A stretch of DNA of 64,000 nt, taken from assembly GCA_021568835.1 (NCBI GenBank), contig JAKGSH010000010.1, positions 744,001 through 808,000 of the forward strand. The letters run 5' to 3'. Below the pieces are notes generated by a model that searched no databases, had not been told where the DNA came from, and was given only the letters and a program-made list of their open reading frames with translations. The DNA is from Streptomyces sp. Tue 6430 (lineage in GTDB: Bacteria; Actinomycetota; Actinomycetes; Streptomycetales; Streptomycetaceae). The first letter of the stretch is position 1. Every line of letters starts with the position of its first letter. Both the position numbers and the translations under genes were made by a program. Shown here piece by piece: positions 1 through 10,082 of the stretch.

Positions 1-1160
1 ACCGTGGCGGCCGCCGCCCTCGTCGGCGGCCTGACCGCGCTTCCCGCCCAGGCCGCCCCGGCCGAGGGCAGGGTCCTCGCGGCCGGCTCCCCCACCGCCG
101 TCAAGGACAGCTACATCGTCACCCTCAAGCAGGACGCCGGTTTCCGGGCGTCCTCGGCGACGGGCAAGGACCTCGTCGAGAGCTACGGCGGCTCGGTGAA
201 GAAGACGTTCGGCGCCGCGCTGAACGGCTACACCGCTACCCTCTCCGCCGCCGAGGCGAGGAGACTGGCCGCCGACCCCGCGGTCGCGACCGTCGAGCAG
301 AACCAGACCGTCCACGTGGACGCCACGCAGTCCAGCGCCCCCTGGGGCCTGGACCGCATCGACCAGACCTCGCTCCCGCTGTCCGGCACCTACACCTACC
401 CGGACTCCGGCGGCAGCGGCGTGACGGCCTACGTCATCGACACCGGCGTGCGCATCACGCACTCCCAGATCAGCGGCCGGGCCGTCAACGGCTACGACGC
501 CGTCGACGGCGACAACGTCGCCCAGGACGGCAACGGCCACGGCACCCACGTCGCCACCACGATCGCGGGCACCACCTACGGCGTCGCCAAGAAGGCGAAG
601 ATCGTGGCCGTCCGCGTGCTGAACAACTCCGGCTCCGGCACCACGGCCGGCGTGATCGCGGGCATCGACTGGGTGACCGCGAACCACTCCGGCCCCTCGG
701 TCGCCAACATGTCCCTCGGCGGCGGCGTCTCCACCACCCTGGACGCGGCCGTGCGCCGCTCCATATCCAGCGGCGTCACCTACGCCGTCGCGGCGGGCAA
801 CAGCAACACCGCCGCCTCCTCCTCGTCCCCGGCCCGGGTCACCGAGGCCATCACGGTCGGCGCCACCACCAGCACCGACGCCAGGGCGAGCTACTCCAAC
901 TACGGTTCGTCCCTGGACATCTTCGCCCCGGCTCCTCCATCACGGCGGGCTGGTACACCAGCGACACCGCCACGAACACCATCTCCGGCACGTCGATGGC
1001 GACCCCGCACGTCGCGGGCGCGGCCGCGATCTACCTGGCGGGCCACACCTCGGCCACCCCGGCCCAGGTCGCCACGGCCCTGGTCAACGGCGCGACCACC
1101 GGCAAGGTCACCAGCGCGGGCACCGGTTCGCCGAACCGCCTGCTGAAGATCGTCCCGTGA
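1..1160 (+). CDS. Secreted subtilisin-family (S8) serine protease, 5'-truncated, one frameshift
   Basis: Extracellular peptidase. The window opens inside the signal peptide (hydrophobic stretch ending in ALPAQA), so the true start lies upstream; the first in-frame GTG is at 4. An inhibitor_I9 pro-domain follows (about residues 35-100), then the S8 domain with Asp in VIDTGV, His in GHGTHVA, oxyanion Asn in AAGNSN and Ser in GTSMATPHVAG. The Ser motif is in a different frame from Asp and His: one G appears to be missing from the run at 930-931. Restoring it keeps the frame open to TGA at 1160, giving 385 residues from position 4. All catalytic residues are then present, so I read this as a sequence error, not inactivation. 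A hairpin terminator follows. Confidence 0.88.
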   Translation, partial: RGGRRPRRRPDRASRPGRPGRGQGPRGRLPHRRQGQLHRHPQAGRRFPGVLGDGQGPRRELRRLGEEDVRRRAERLHRYPLRRRGEETGRRPRGRDRRAEPDRPRGRHAVQRPLGPGPHRPDLAPAVRHLHLPGLRRQRRDGLRHRHRRAHHALPDQRPGRQRLRRRRRRQRRPGRQRPRHPRRHHDRGHHLRRRQEGEDRGRPRAEQLRLRHHGRRDRGHRLGDREPLRPLGRQHVPRRRRLHHPGRGRAPLHIQRRHLRRRGGQQQHRRLLLVPGPGHRGHHGRRHHQHRRQGELLQLRFVPGHLRPGSSITAGWYTSDTATNTISGTSMATPHVAGAAAIYLAGHTSATPAQVATALVNGATTGKVTSAGTGSPNRLLKIVP

Positions 1161-1197
1161 TCCGGCGCCGCTGAGGCGGCGACCGGTCACCCCCCGT

Positions 1198-1226
1198 TCC
1201 CCGGAGGCGCACCCGGCCTCCGGGGA
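1198..1226 (+). terminator. Hairpin terminator after the S8 protease
   Basis: An 11-bp perfect stem (TCCCCGGAGGC at 1198-1208 with GCCTCCGGGGA at 1216-1226) encloses a 7-nt loop, 38 bases after the protease stop. There is no T tract, as is usual in Streptomyces. Confidence 0.6.
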
Positions 1227-1709
1227 GCGTTCGTGTCAGGTTCCTGATCATCGAGGTCCGTCCCGGTGCGGGACGACCCGTTGGGTAACGGTCAAACGAA
1301 CAAAAAGGTGAGGCCTCGTTCCAGGTCTTGCCATACGGGCGCATTCGTCAATACCGTCAGACATCTCACCCGCATCGGACCGTCGGTAAGCGGCTCTAGG
1401 GGAGGGCTCAAGGACCGCGACGGTTTCCGGCGCGGGGCGCGGTAGGGGGGTGCCGTGCCCGGTGACCGAACCTGGTGACCGGGTCGTGCCGCGCAGTCGG
1501 CCGCCGTCTTTTTCCGGTGGCCGGTCAGCTTTGCCTGCTCACCCGGGGTGCGCGGAGAGGTCTTCCGCCATGCCCGGCCGCAGGGCCGACGGAGAGGCCT
1601 TCCGTCATGCCGTGCGGCCGCGGGTGACACCACAACCCCCCTTTCGAACCGGACTTACATCCGGGCCGCCCGGGGGTGGGCGGTCCACCGGACGAGAGGG
1701 ACCAGACCC
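1227..1709. other. Intergenic region before the glycosyltransferase operon
   Basis: I see no gene here. Composition is less GC-biased around 1260-1370 (for example acgaacaaaaaggtgagg), which fits a promoter region for the operon starting at 1710, but no clear -10/-35 pair stands out. Confidence 0.4.
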
Positions 1710-2537
1710 ATGAGTTCCGTTCTGCATCCGGCGACACCGGGCCAGGATCGTCAGGCCCCGTCGACCGCCGGGAAGTACCGGCCCATCTCCTCTCACCTGG
1801 CCATCACGCCACCGGTGAGCGTCGTCATCCCGGCGATGAACGAGGCCGAGAACCTCCCGTACGTCTTCAAGACCCTGCCGGACTGGATCCACGAAGTGGT
1901 GCTGGTCGACGGCAACTCCACCGACGCCACCGTCGAGGTCGCGCGGGAACTGTGGCCCGGCGTCAAGGTCGTGGAGCAGCGCGGCCGGGGCAAGGGCGAC
2001 GCCCTCATCACCGGCTTCGCGGCGTGCAGCGGCGACATCATCGTGATGGTCGACGCGGACGGCTCCGCCGACGGCGACGAGATCGTGTCGTACGTCTCCG
2101 CCCTCGTCTCGGGCGCGGACTTCGCCAAGGGCTCCCGCTTCGCCAACGGCGGCGGCACCGACGACATGACCTTCGTCCGCCGGCTCGGCAACCGCGCCCT
2201 GTGCGCCGTCGTCAACCGCAAGTTCGGCGCCCGCTACACCGACCTGTGCTACGGCTACAACGCCTTCTGGCGGCACTGCCTGGACAAGATCGACCTGGAC
2301 TGCACCGGCTTCGAGGTCGAGACCCTGATGAACATCCGGGTCGTCAAGGCCGGGCTGAAGGTGCAGGAGATCCCCAGCCACGAGTACCTGCGCATCCACG
2401 GCGTCAGCAACCTGCGCGCCGTGCGCGACGGGCTGCGGGTGCTGCGGGTGATCCTCGGCGAACGGTCCAACCGGCGGGCGCTGCGCCGCGGCCGCCGCAC
2501 GCGGATGCTCGACGGGGGCCGGGGAGAGGTGTCTTGA
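1710..2537 (+). CDS. Family 2 glycosyltransferase
   Basis: GT-A fold, GT2-type transferase of 275 residues, resembling dolichol-phosphate-mannose-synthase-like enzymes. After about 30 non-conserved residues the domain opens with SVVIPAMNEAENLP. The nucleotide-sugar and metal site is VDADGSADGDE (about residues 115-125), and the C-terminal half carries the ED-like segment DCTGFEVETLMNI. No membrane helices are visible, so it is probably cytoplasmic or membrane-associated. The ATG at 1710 is chosen because GAGAGGG lies 8 bases upstream; longer in-frame readings lack a ribosome site. It is the first gene of a three-gene overlapping operon with a second GT2 and a polysaccharide deacetylase. This suggests assembly of a cell-surface glycan. 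The sugar and acceptor are unknown. Confidence 0.88.
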   Translation: MSSVLHPATPGQDRQAPSTAGKYRPISSHLAITPPVSVVIPAMNEAENLPYVFKTLPDWIHEVVLVDGNSTDATVEVARELWPGVKVVEQRGRGKGDALITGFAACSGDIIVMVDADGSADGDEIVSYVSALVSGADFAKGSRFANGGGTDDMTFVRRLGNRALCAVVNRKFGARYTDLCYGYNAFWRHCLDKIDLDCTGFEVETLMNIRVVKAGLKVQEIPSHEYLRIHGVSNLRAVRDGLRVLRVILGERSNRRALRRGRRTRMLDGGRGEVS

Positions 2538-3601
2538 GCGCGCACGACACCCCGGCCGGCCGGCCCGGCCACGACTCCACCGCCGGCCACGACTCCGCCG
2601 CCGTCCGCGTCTCCGTCGTCGTCTGCGTGTACACCGAGGACCGCTGGGAGGACATCCTCGCGGCGGTCGCCTCGGTGCGCGCGCAGAGCAGGCCGGCCCT
2701 GGAGACCCTGCTGGTCGTCGACCACAACCCGGTGCTCCTGGACCGGCTGACCGGGGAGTACGAGGAGGTCGCCGGGGTGCGGGTGCTGCCCAACGCGGGC
2801 CCGCGCGGACTGTCCGCCGGCCGCAACACCGGCATCGCGGCCTCCCGCGGCGAGGTCGTCGCCTTCCTCGACGACGACGCCGTCGCCGAACGCGACTGGC
2901 TGAGCCGGTTCGCCGCCGCCTACGACGACCCGCGGGTGATGGCCGTCGGCGGCCGGACCGAGCCGGTGTGGGCGTCCGGACGGCGGCCCGACTGGTTCCC
3001 CGACGAGTTCGACTGGGTGGTGGGCTGCTCCTACCGGGGCCTGCCGCCCGGCCTGGTGCGGGTCCGCAACATCCTCGGCGGCAACGCCTCCTTCCGGCGG
3101 ACTGCGTTCGACCTCGCGGGCGGCTTCGCCACCGGCATCGGCCGCGACGGCGACAAGCGGCCGCTGGGCGGCGAGGAGACCGAGCTGTGCATCCGGCTCG
3201 GCCGCGCCGGCCCCGACGCCGTCCTGCTCGTCGACGACCGCGCGGTCATCCACCACCGGGTGCCCGAGGCGCGCGAGCGGTTCGCGTACTTCCGCACCCG
3301 CACCTACGCCGAGGGCCTGTCCAAGGCACTCGTCGCCCGTAGTGTCGGCGCCGGCAAGGGCCTGGAGTCCGAACGCCGGTACGTCACCCGCGTGTTGCCG
3401 GCCGGGGTGGCCCGGGGGCTGCGCGACCAGGCGCTGGCCCGCCCCGGCGGAGCCCGGCGCGCGGGCGCGATCGTCGCCGGGGTGCTCACCGCCGCCGCCG
3501 GCTACGTGGTGGGCAGCCTACGGGCGCGGCGGAGCGGGACGGTGTTCTCGCCGGTGCGGATCGACACGCCCGCCGGGGCGGACCGGGAGGCCGCCGCATG
3601 A
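2534..3601 (+). CDS. Family 2 glycosyltransferase with C-terminal membrane segment
   Basis: Second GT2 enzyme of the operon, 355 residues. The domain starts at about residue 28 (VSVVVCVYTEDRW) and has the DxD-type site FLDDDA and the downstream motif GGEETELCIRLGRAG with a predicted catalytic acid. A hydrophobic stretch near the C-terminus (IVAGVLTAAAGYVVGSL) may anchor it in the membrane. The TTG start at 2534 overlaps the TGA of the previous gene (TTGA) and is preceded by GGGGAGAGG, so translation is probably coupled. It overlaps the next gene by ATGA. The acceptor and sugar donor cannot be read from sequence. Confidence 0.85.
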   Translation: MSAHDTPAGRPGHDSTAGHDSAAVRVSVVVCVYTEDRWEDILAAVASVRAQSRPALETLLVVDHNPVLLDRLTGEYEEVAGVRVLPNAGPRGLSAGRNTGIAASRGEVVAFLDDDAVAERDWLSRFAAAYDDPRVMAVGGRTEPVWASGRRPDWFPDEFDWVVGCSYRGLPPGLVRVRNILGGNASFRRTAFDLAGGFATGIGRDGDKRPLGGEETELCIRLGRAGPDAVLLVDDRAVIHHRVPEARERFAYFRTRTYAEGLSKALVARSVGAGKGLESERRYVTRVLPAGVARGLRDQALARPGGARRAGAIVAGVLTAAAGYVVGSLRARRSGTVFSPVRIDTPAGADREAAA

Positions 3602-4398
3602 CGCAGGCGCGGATCCCGATCCTCATGTACCACGCGGTCGCGTCCGACCCGAACGACGCCACCCGGTCCCTCTCGGTCTCCCCGGCGGCGTTCGCCGGGC
3701 AGATGGCGATGGTCGCCGACCGGGGCCTGACCCCGCTGACCACCGCGGACCTCGCGGCCCGCTGGCGCTCCGGCCGCCCGCTGCCCGCCCTGCCCGTCCT
3801 GATCACCTTCGACGACGGCTACGAGGGCGTGCACCGCCACGCCCTGCCCGCCCTGGCCGAACACGGCTTCCCGGCCACCCTGTTCGTCTCCACCGGCTGG
3901 CTCCGCGGCGCGCACGACACCGGCGGCGGCCCGGACACCATGCTGGACTGGCGGCAGGTGCGCGAACTGGCCCGCGCGGGCGTCGAGATCGGCGGCCACA
4001 GCCACAGGCACCCGCAGCTCGACCAGCTCGACGACACCGCGCTGCACGCCGAGCTGGCCCGCTGCCGGGACATCGTCGCCGGCGAACTGGGCGCCCTGCC
4101 GGTGTCGTTCGCCTACCCGTACGGCTACTCCAGCAGACGGGTGCGCACGGCCGTACGGGAGCACGGGTTCGCCCAGGCTCTCGCGGTCGGCAACGCGCTG
4201 GCCCGGCGCGCGCAGGGGCCGTACGCCCTGCGGCGGGTGACCGTGCGGCGCGGCACGTCCGTCGAGGAGTTCGAGCGGCTCCTCGACGGACGCGCCGTCG
4301 CCCGCGCCTTCGCCCGCGACCGCGCCCTCACCAAGGGATACGCGGTGGTCCGCAGGACCCGGCGGATCCACCGCAGGGCGGTGGGGGCCCTGCTCTGA
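3598..4398 (+). CDS. Polysaccharide deacetylase (NodB/CE4 family)
   Basis: 266-residue carbohydrate esterase family 4 protein that removes N- or O-acetyl groups from a polysaccharide. Visible motifs are TFDDGYE (catalytic base and metal Asp, about residues 68-74), the metal-binding HSHRH, and FAYPYGY. No signal peptide is evident: the chain begins directly with MTQARIPILMYHAV, so it may act on lipid-linked intermediates at the inner face or be exported by another route. The ATG overlaps the TGA of the preceding GT2 gene. Co-transcription with two glycosyltransferases supports a role in making or modifying one surface glycan. Confidence 0.87.
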   Translation: MTQARIPILMYHAVASDPNDATRSLSVSPAAFAGQMAMVADRGLTPLTTADLAARWRSGRPLPALPVLITFDDGYEGVHRHALPALAEHGFPATLFVSTGWLRGAHDTGGGPDTMLDWRQVRELARAGVEIGGHSHRHPQLDQLDDTALHAELARCRDIVAGELGALPVSFAYPYGYSSRRVRTAVREHGFAQALAVGNALARRAQGPYALRRVTVRRGTSVEEFERLLDGRAVARAFARDRALTKGYAVVRRTRRIHRRAVGALL

Positions 4399-4621
4399 CG
4401 GTCCGCGCCGGAGGGCGCGGCGCGGGCCGGTCCCGCAGCCCCACGCCGGAAGGCGCGGACGGGGGGAAGCGGCAGGGGCTGCGGACCCCGGCCGCGCCCT
4501 CCGGTCGCGCCCTCCGGCGCGGGACCGCGGCCGCACCGCGCGCACCGGACAGATCCGGCACACCGGCGCGCAGTGCGGAAACCGGGTGCACACGGACCGT
4601 CCGTGCCGGATCATGGCGGGC

Positions 4622-5715
<1,094 letters not shown>

Positions 5716-5910
5716 GGCCCGGCCGGCGGATCACGTCGGCGGGGGCCGGCGGCGCCCAGGAGCGGGGGCGAGCGGGGACCCGCGGGTCCGGCCGCGAGGC
5801 GGAGGAGGGCGTCGACGCGACGGGAGCGCCCCCCGCGGGGCAGGGCGTGCCGGACCCCTCGTACCACCCGGCACGGCCCGCCGGACCGGCCCTGGTGCTT
5901 CGATGGAGGC

Positions 5911-6678
5911 GTGACCCTGTTCGTCGGCACGTCGGGCTGGCAGTACGAGGACTGGAGGGGCGTCCTGTACCCGGCCGGTGTGCCCGTGCGGCGGTGGCTG
6001 GAGGAGTACACGGCGCACTTCGCCACCGTCGAGATCAACAACGCCTTCTACCGGCTGCCCTCGCGGGAGACCTTCGCGTCCTGGGCCGAACGGGTGCCGC
6101 CGGGCTTCGTCGTCGCGGTCAAGGCGAGCCGCTACCTCACCCACGTCAAGCGGCTGCGGGATCCCGAGGAGCCGGTGCGGCGCCTGACGGCCCACGCGGC
6201 CGGGCTCGGCGACCGCCTGGGCCCGGTACTCCTCCAGCTGCCGCCGACCCTGCGCGCCGACCCGGACCTGCTGGACACCTGCCTGGCCCGCTTCCCGTCC
6301 GGCACCCGGGTCGCCGTCGAACCCCGCCACGACTCCTGGTGGACCCCCAAGGTCCGCGCGGTCCTGGAGCGCCGGGGCGCGGCCCTGTGCTGGGCCGACG
6401 CCCGGTCCCGCCCGGTGACCCCGCTGTGGCGGACCGCTGGCTGGGGCTACGTCCGCTTCCACCAGGGCCGCGCCCGCCCGTGGCCGCGCTACGGCCGGCG
6501 CGCGCTGGAGACGTGGGCCGGCCGCATCGCCACCGCCTGGCCGGCCGGCGCCGACGTGTACGCCTACTTCAACAACGATCCCGGCGGCGCGGCGGTGGAG
6601 AACGCGCTGCTGTTCGGGCGGCTCGCGGAGCGGGCGGGCCTGCGCCCGGCACGGCCCCCCGCCGTGCCGGCGGACTGA
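5911..6678 (+). CDS. DUF72 family protein
   Basis: 255-residue DUF72 (YecE-like) protein. The family has a TIM-barrel-like fold and no settled biochemical function. Typical features are the start FVGTSGWQYEDWRG, the VEINNAFYRLP segment, VEPRHDSWW and the C-terminal DVYAYFNNDPGG. The GTG at 5911 is the only start compatible with the conserved N-terminus. It stands alone, facing the convergent GntR-type gene with only 10 bases between stops. Confidence 0.88.
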   Translation: MTLFVGTSGWQYEDWRGVLYPAGVPVRRWLEEYTAHFATVEINNAFYRLPSRETFASWAERVPPGFVVAVKASRYLTHVKRLRDPEEPVRRLTAHAAGLGDRLGPVLLQLPPTLRADPDLLDTCLARFPSGTRVAVEPRHDSWWTPKVRAVLERRGAALCWADARSRPVTPLWRTAGWGYVRFHQGRARPWPRYGRRALETWAGRIATAWPAGADVYAYFNNDPGGAAVENALLFGRLAERAGLRPARPPAVPAD

Positions 6679-6688
6679 ACGGCCGGCC

Positions 6689-7054
6689 TCAGCCGTCGGC
6701 CGCCCGCAGGGCGTCCCGGACCGCCGCCAGGGCCTCCGCCTCGCCCAGGCCCAGCCGGCGGGCCCGCTCCGCGTAGGTCTGCGCGGCGGCGGCGAGCTCC
6801 CGCTCCGCCGCCGAACCCGTGGCGGCGACGAAGGTGCCGTTGCGCCCGCGGGTCTCGATCACTCCGTCCGTCTCCAGTGCCCGGTAGGCCTTGGCGACCG
6901 TGTTCGCCGCCAGGCCCAGCGACTCGGCCAGGCCCCGTACGGTGGGCAGCCGATGGCCCACCGGCAGCGCCCCCGACCGGGCCTGCTCGGCGATCTGCGT
7001 CCTCACTTGTTCGTACGGCGCGACGCCCTCAACGATGTGGATCTTCAAGGTCAC
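6689..7054 (-). CDS. GntR-family transcriptional regulator (short YtrA-like)
   Basis: A 121-residue DNA-binding repressor with an N-terminal GntR winged helix (AEQARSGALPVGHRLPTVRG, then LGLAANTVAKAYRALE) and only a short C-terminal helical part (about 45 residues). That size is typical of the YtrA subfamily, which dimerises without a large ligand domain. The start is GTG at 7054 (reading VTLKIHIVEG). It is transcribed divergently from the two-domain acetyltransferase at 7125 with 70 bp between starts, so it may control itself and that gene. No ABC transporter, the usual YtrA target, is adjacent. Confidence 0.85.
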   Translation of the reverse strand: MTLKIHIVEGVAPYEQVRTQIAEQARSGALPVGHRLPTVRGLAESLGLAANTVAKAYRALETDGVIETRGRNGTFVAATGSAAERELAAAAQTYAERARRLGLGEAEALAAVRDALRAADG

Positions 7055-7124
7055 GGGCCGATTGTCCCGCACCCGCCGGAAAATGGGAGGCACCCCGGCA
7101 GGCCGGACGCATAGCGTGCGGCGC

Positions 7125-8054
7125 ATGACCGTCATCGTGCGTGATCTGCGTCCCGGGGCGCCGGCGGACGTGGAGGGCTTCGTCCGGGTGCGGCGGGCCG
7201 CCCTGCCGTTCATGGTGTCCACGCCGGAATCCGTGGTCCACGACCTCACCCGCACCCCTCCCGGCGCCCGTTTCCGCCAGCTCCTCGCCGAGGCCGGCGG
7301 CGAGATCGTCGGCACGGCCCAGGTGGGCCTCGCCCACGACAGCCAGGAGCCCGGCCAGGGCTCCCTCAACGTGTACGTGCACCCCGCGCGCCGCGGCCGC
7401 GGGGCGGGGTCGGCGCTGACCCGGGCGGGCGAGGAGCATCTGGCGGCGCACGGGGCGACGCGGGTGTTCGCCTGGGTCCTGGACGAGCCGGACGACCGCG
7501 GCTTCGCCGGGCGGCGCGGCTACCGGGCGAGCCGCTCCGCGCACTTCCTGCGCCTGGACCTGGCGAACGGCGCGCTGCCTCCGCTCCAGGACCCCCCGGC
7601 CGGTGTCGAACTGCGCACCGCCGCCGACCTCGCGGCCGACCCCCGCCCGTTGTTCGAGCTGGACGCCGAGGTGAGCGCGGACGAACCGGGCGACATCGAC
7701 GCCGGGCTCACCGACTACGAGGCCTGGCTGGAGGAGACCTGGCGGCATCCGCTGCTGGACCTCGACCTGACCGTGGTCGCCGTCGTCGAGGGCCGTCCCG
7801 TCGCGTTCACCGCGGCCCGCACCGACGGCGCGGCCCGCTACTCCACGGGCATGACCGGCACGGCCCGCGCCCACCGCGGCCGGGGCCTCGCCAAGCTCGT
7901 CAAGAACGCCTCGCTGCACCGTGCCCGCGCCGCGGGACACCGGGAGGCGTTCACCGGCAACGACACCGGCAACGTCCCGATGCTCGCCGTCAACAAGTGG
8001 TTCGGCTACGAGATCTGTGCGACAGAGGTGCGCCATGCCCGTGAACTCGCCTGA
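7125..8054 (+). CDS. Tandem GNAT N-acetyltransferase
   Basis: 309-residue protein made of two GNAT folds. The first (about residues 1-150) has the acetyl-CoA loop VYVHPARRGRGAGSAL; the second (about 160-309) has TGTARAHRGRGLAKLVK and ends with the FGYEIC element. Streptomyces proteins of this two-domain type include aminoglycoside- or mycothiol-synthase-like enzymes, but the substrate cannot be told here. Start ATG 7125 follows an upstream purine-rich stretch. It overlaps the DUF402 gene by 20 bases in another frame, so the two are co-transcribed. Confidence 0.84.
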   Translation: MTVIVRDLRPGAPADVEGFVRVRRAALPFMVSTPESVVHDLTRTPPGARFRQLLAEAGGEIVGTAQVGLAHDSQEPGQGSLNVYVHPARRGRGAGSALTRAGEEHLAAHGATRVFAWVLDEPDDRGFAGRRGYRASRSAHFLRLDLANGALPPLQDPPAGVELRTAADLAADPRPLFELDAEVSADEPGDIDAGLTDYEAWLEETWRHPLLDLDLTVVAVVEGRPVAFTAARTDGAARYSTGMTGTARAHRGRGLAKLVKNASLHRARAAGHREAFTGNDTGNVPMLAVNKWFGYEICATEVRHARELA

Positions 8055-8538
8055 CCCCGCCCGGTTCGTGGACGTCGTCCTCGTCAAGGGCGGCCGGACG
8101 AAGATCCGTTACCCCGCCGGGCTGCTCTCCGACGACGGCACCCGGATCGCCGTCCGGGCCCCCTGGGCGGGCGAGGGCGTGCGGGACTTCGGCTTCGTGC
8201 GGTTCGAGCCGGGTGACGTCTTCACGGAGTACTACTGGCGGGACCGCTGGTACTCCGTGAAGGAGGTCCGCGGCGCGTCCGGCGCGCTGAAGGGCTGGTA
8301 CTGCGACGTCACCCGCCCCGCGACCCTCACCGGCACCGAGCTGGTCGTGGAGGATCTCGACCTGGACCTGTGGCGCTCCGCCGACGGCGACGACGTACGG
8401 CGGCTGGACGAGGACGAGTTCGCGGAGAGCGGGCTGGCCGAGCGGGACCCGGAGGCGGCGGCCGCCGCGGTGCGGGCGCTCGACGAGCTGGAGGTGTTCG
8501 CCACCGTGGAGGGCGGACTGGAGGCCCTGCTGGGGTGA
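8035..8538 (+). CDS. DUF402 domain protein
   Basis: 167-residue protein of the DUF402 family, small beta-barrel proteins some of which act as nucleoside di/triphosphatases in Gram-positive bacteria. Characteristic residues are the aromatic cluster EYYWRDRWYSVKEV and the metal-binding-like acidic run LDLDLWRSADGDDVRRLDEDEF. The ATG at 8035 lies inside the 3' end of the acetyltransferase gene, suggesting coupled expression. Confidence 0.78.
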   Translation: MPVNSPDPARFVDVVLVKGGRTKIRYPAGLLSDDGTRIAVRAPWAGEGVRDFGFVRFEPGDVFTEYYWRDRWYSVKEVRGASGALKGWYCDVTRPATLTGTELVVEDLDLDLWRSADGDDVRRLDEDEFAESGLAERDPEAAAAAVRALDELEVFATVEGGLEALLG

Positions 8539-8573
8539 GCGGGTCGTCGGGCCCGCTCACCACCGGCGATCCG

Positions 8574-9186
8574 TCAGACCGTCGCCACCACCGCGTACCG
8601 CTCGTCCTCCACCGTCCTCCCCCACAGCCGCCGGTCGTCCGAGAGCCGCTCCAGGCGCGCGTGGCCGGTGAGCGGGGTCAGCAGGGCGGTGAGCAGGTCC
8701 GCCGGTATGCCGACGGGGCTGACGGCGCCCCACACGCCCTCGACCAGCACGAGCCGGCCGCCGGGGCGCAGCAGGCCGCACCAGTGCCGCAGGACGCGAC
8801 CGGGTCGGGCAGGGTCCACAGCACGTGCCGTACGAGGACGGTGTCGAAGCGCTCCTCGCCGACCGGGGGCGCCGCCGCGTCACCGACCAGGAACACCGCG
8901 TCACGCCCGGCGAGTTTGGCGCGGGCCCGGTCGATCATGGCCGGGAGAGGTCGACGCCGGTGACGCGGTGTCCGCGCTCGGCGGCCAGGAGCGACAGGCT
9001 GCCGGTGCCGCAGCCGAGGTCGAGGAGATCGCCGGGGCGGTCCGGCAGCCAGGTGCGCAGCCGGTCCGCCCACGCGGCGCGCACTTCGGGGTCGCGCAGT
9101 CCGTGGTCCGGTTCCTCGTCGAAGGCGGCGGCCCGCACGTCCCAGTCGACACGTGGCGAAGTCGTCCCGTCACTCTGGTTTGTCAT
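8574..9186 (-). CDS. Class I SAM-dependent methyltransferase, two frameshifts
   Basis: Small methyltransferase. Motif I is LLDLGCGTGSLSLLA, followed by HRVTGVDLS, then VGDAAAPPV and FDTVLVRHVLWTLPDP, and a C-terminal LLRPGGRLVLVEG strand. These parts lie in three frames. One G is missing at 8943-8945 (GVDLS to MIDRARAKL) and one near 8796 (TLPDP to VLRHWCGLL). Restoring both gives 204 residues. The ATG at 9186 (MTNQSDG) is the likely start. The substrate is unknown; the family ranges from small-molecule to quinone methylation. Confidence 0.8.
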
Positions 9187-9326
9187 GTGCCCAAGAGTGA
9201 CACCCACCACTGACATGCGAACCGTGACAGCCGCCACTGACAGGACGGGCGGCGATGAGGAACTCTCCCGGGACCGGTCCACCTCCGTGAGAGCGTGGAA
9301 CCCGGTGGATCCTGGAGGAGGCAGCC

Positions 9327-9461
9327 ATGCGCCGTACGACCGTGCAGAAGCCCCTGAAGAAGACGGAATCCCGCAGGACCCGTGAGGAGGCCGAGGAGCG
9401 TCCCGCCGGGCGTCCCGAGGTGCGCAAGGACATCGCACGCACCTGGTGGCCGGACGGGTGA
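9327..9461 (+). CDS. Small basic/acidic peptide, 44 residues, unknown function
   Basis: Short open frame with a very good ribosome site (GGAGGAGG at 9314-9321, 5 bases before ATG 9327), nearly all third codon positions G or C, and a strongly charged product rich in Arg, Lys and Glu that ends in TWWPDG. No membrane segment or cysteine is present. It stands alone, divergent from the methyltransferase. I do not recognise the family; it may be a conserved small Streptomyces protein. Confidence 0.65.
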   Translation: MRRTTVQKPLKKTESRRTREEAEERPAGRPEVRKDIARTWWPDG

Positions 9462-9479
9462 GGCGCGCCGCGGCCCGCG

Positions 9480-9941
9480 TCAGTCCAGCCGTTTGCGGTA
9501 GTGGACGCGGTCGTAGGGCCCGTCGGCCCGGCGCTCCACGACCTCGTAGCCGTACCGCGGGTAGAGCCGCCGGTTCTCCCACATGAGCACGTTCGTGAAG
9601 AGCCTGACCTCGTGCAGTCCCCGCGCACGCGCGTGTGCGTCGACGAAGTGCAGCAGCCGTCGCCCCACGCCCGTCCCGCGGGCGTCGGGGTGGACGGCGA
9701 TGCTCTCGAGGAACAGGTGGCCCGGCGGCTCGTCCCCGCGCTCCTCGACCACCACCAGGCCGATGACGGGGTCTCCGGTGACGAACACCTTTCCGGCCGC
9801 GACGTCCGCCGCGTGGTCCGCCTCCATGGGCATCGGCACGAGGCCGATGCGCTCGATGTAGTGGCGATACGCGGCGTCGGTCACCGCCTCGACGGCCGGT
9901 ACGTCGGCCCGCGTCGCGGGCCGGATCCTGTCACTGGTCAT
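9480..9941 (-). CDS. GNAT-family N-acetyltransferase
   Basis: 153-residue single GNAT domain. The acetyl-CoA loop is IAVHPDARGTGVGRRLL, and the C-terminal part has the LFTNVLMWENRRLYPRYGYEVV element common in this group. The substrate is unknown. ATG 9941 is used; an in-frame GTG at 9950 (three residues longer) is equally possible. Confidence 0.86.
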   Translation of the reverse strand: MTSDRIRPATRADVPAVEAVTDAAYRHYIERIGLVPMPMEADHAADVAAGKVFVTGDPVIGLVVVEERGDEPPGHLFLESIAVHPDARGTGVGRRLLHFVDAHARARGLHEVRLFTNVLMWENRRLYPRYGYEVVERRADGPYDRVHYRKRLD

Positions 9942-10082
9942 GTCGTGCACGCTACCTGCCTGATCCCCGCCTCAGCAGGTCCTTAAGGGGACCCTAAAGA
10001 TCGCCGACGCGGGTCCCCGCCAGGCGATTTCGGGGTTTCTTGGTTCCGGCACACACCAGCACCGGTTCCGAGGAGATTCCCC

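Noticed and set aside
7021..7124. Operator palindrome between the GntR gene and the GNAT gene
   Set aside because: I looked for a symmetric site but found none convincing.
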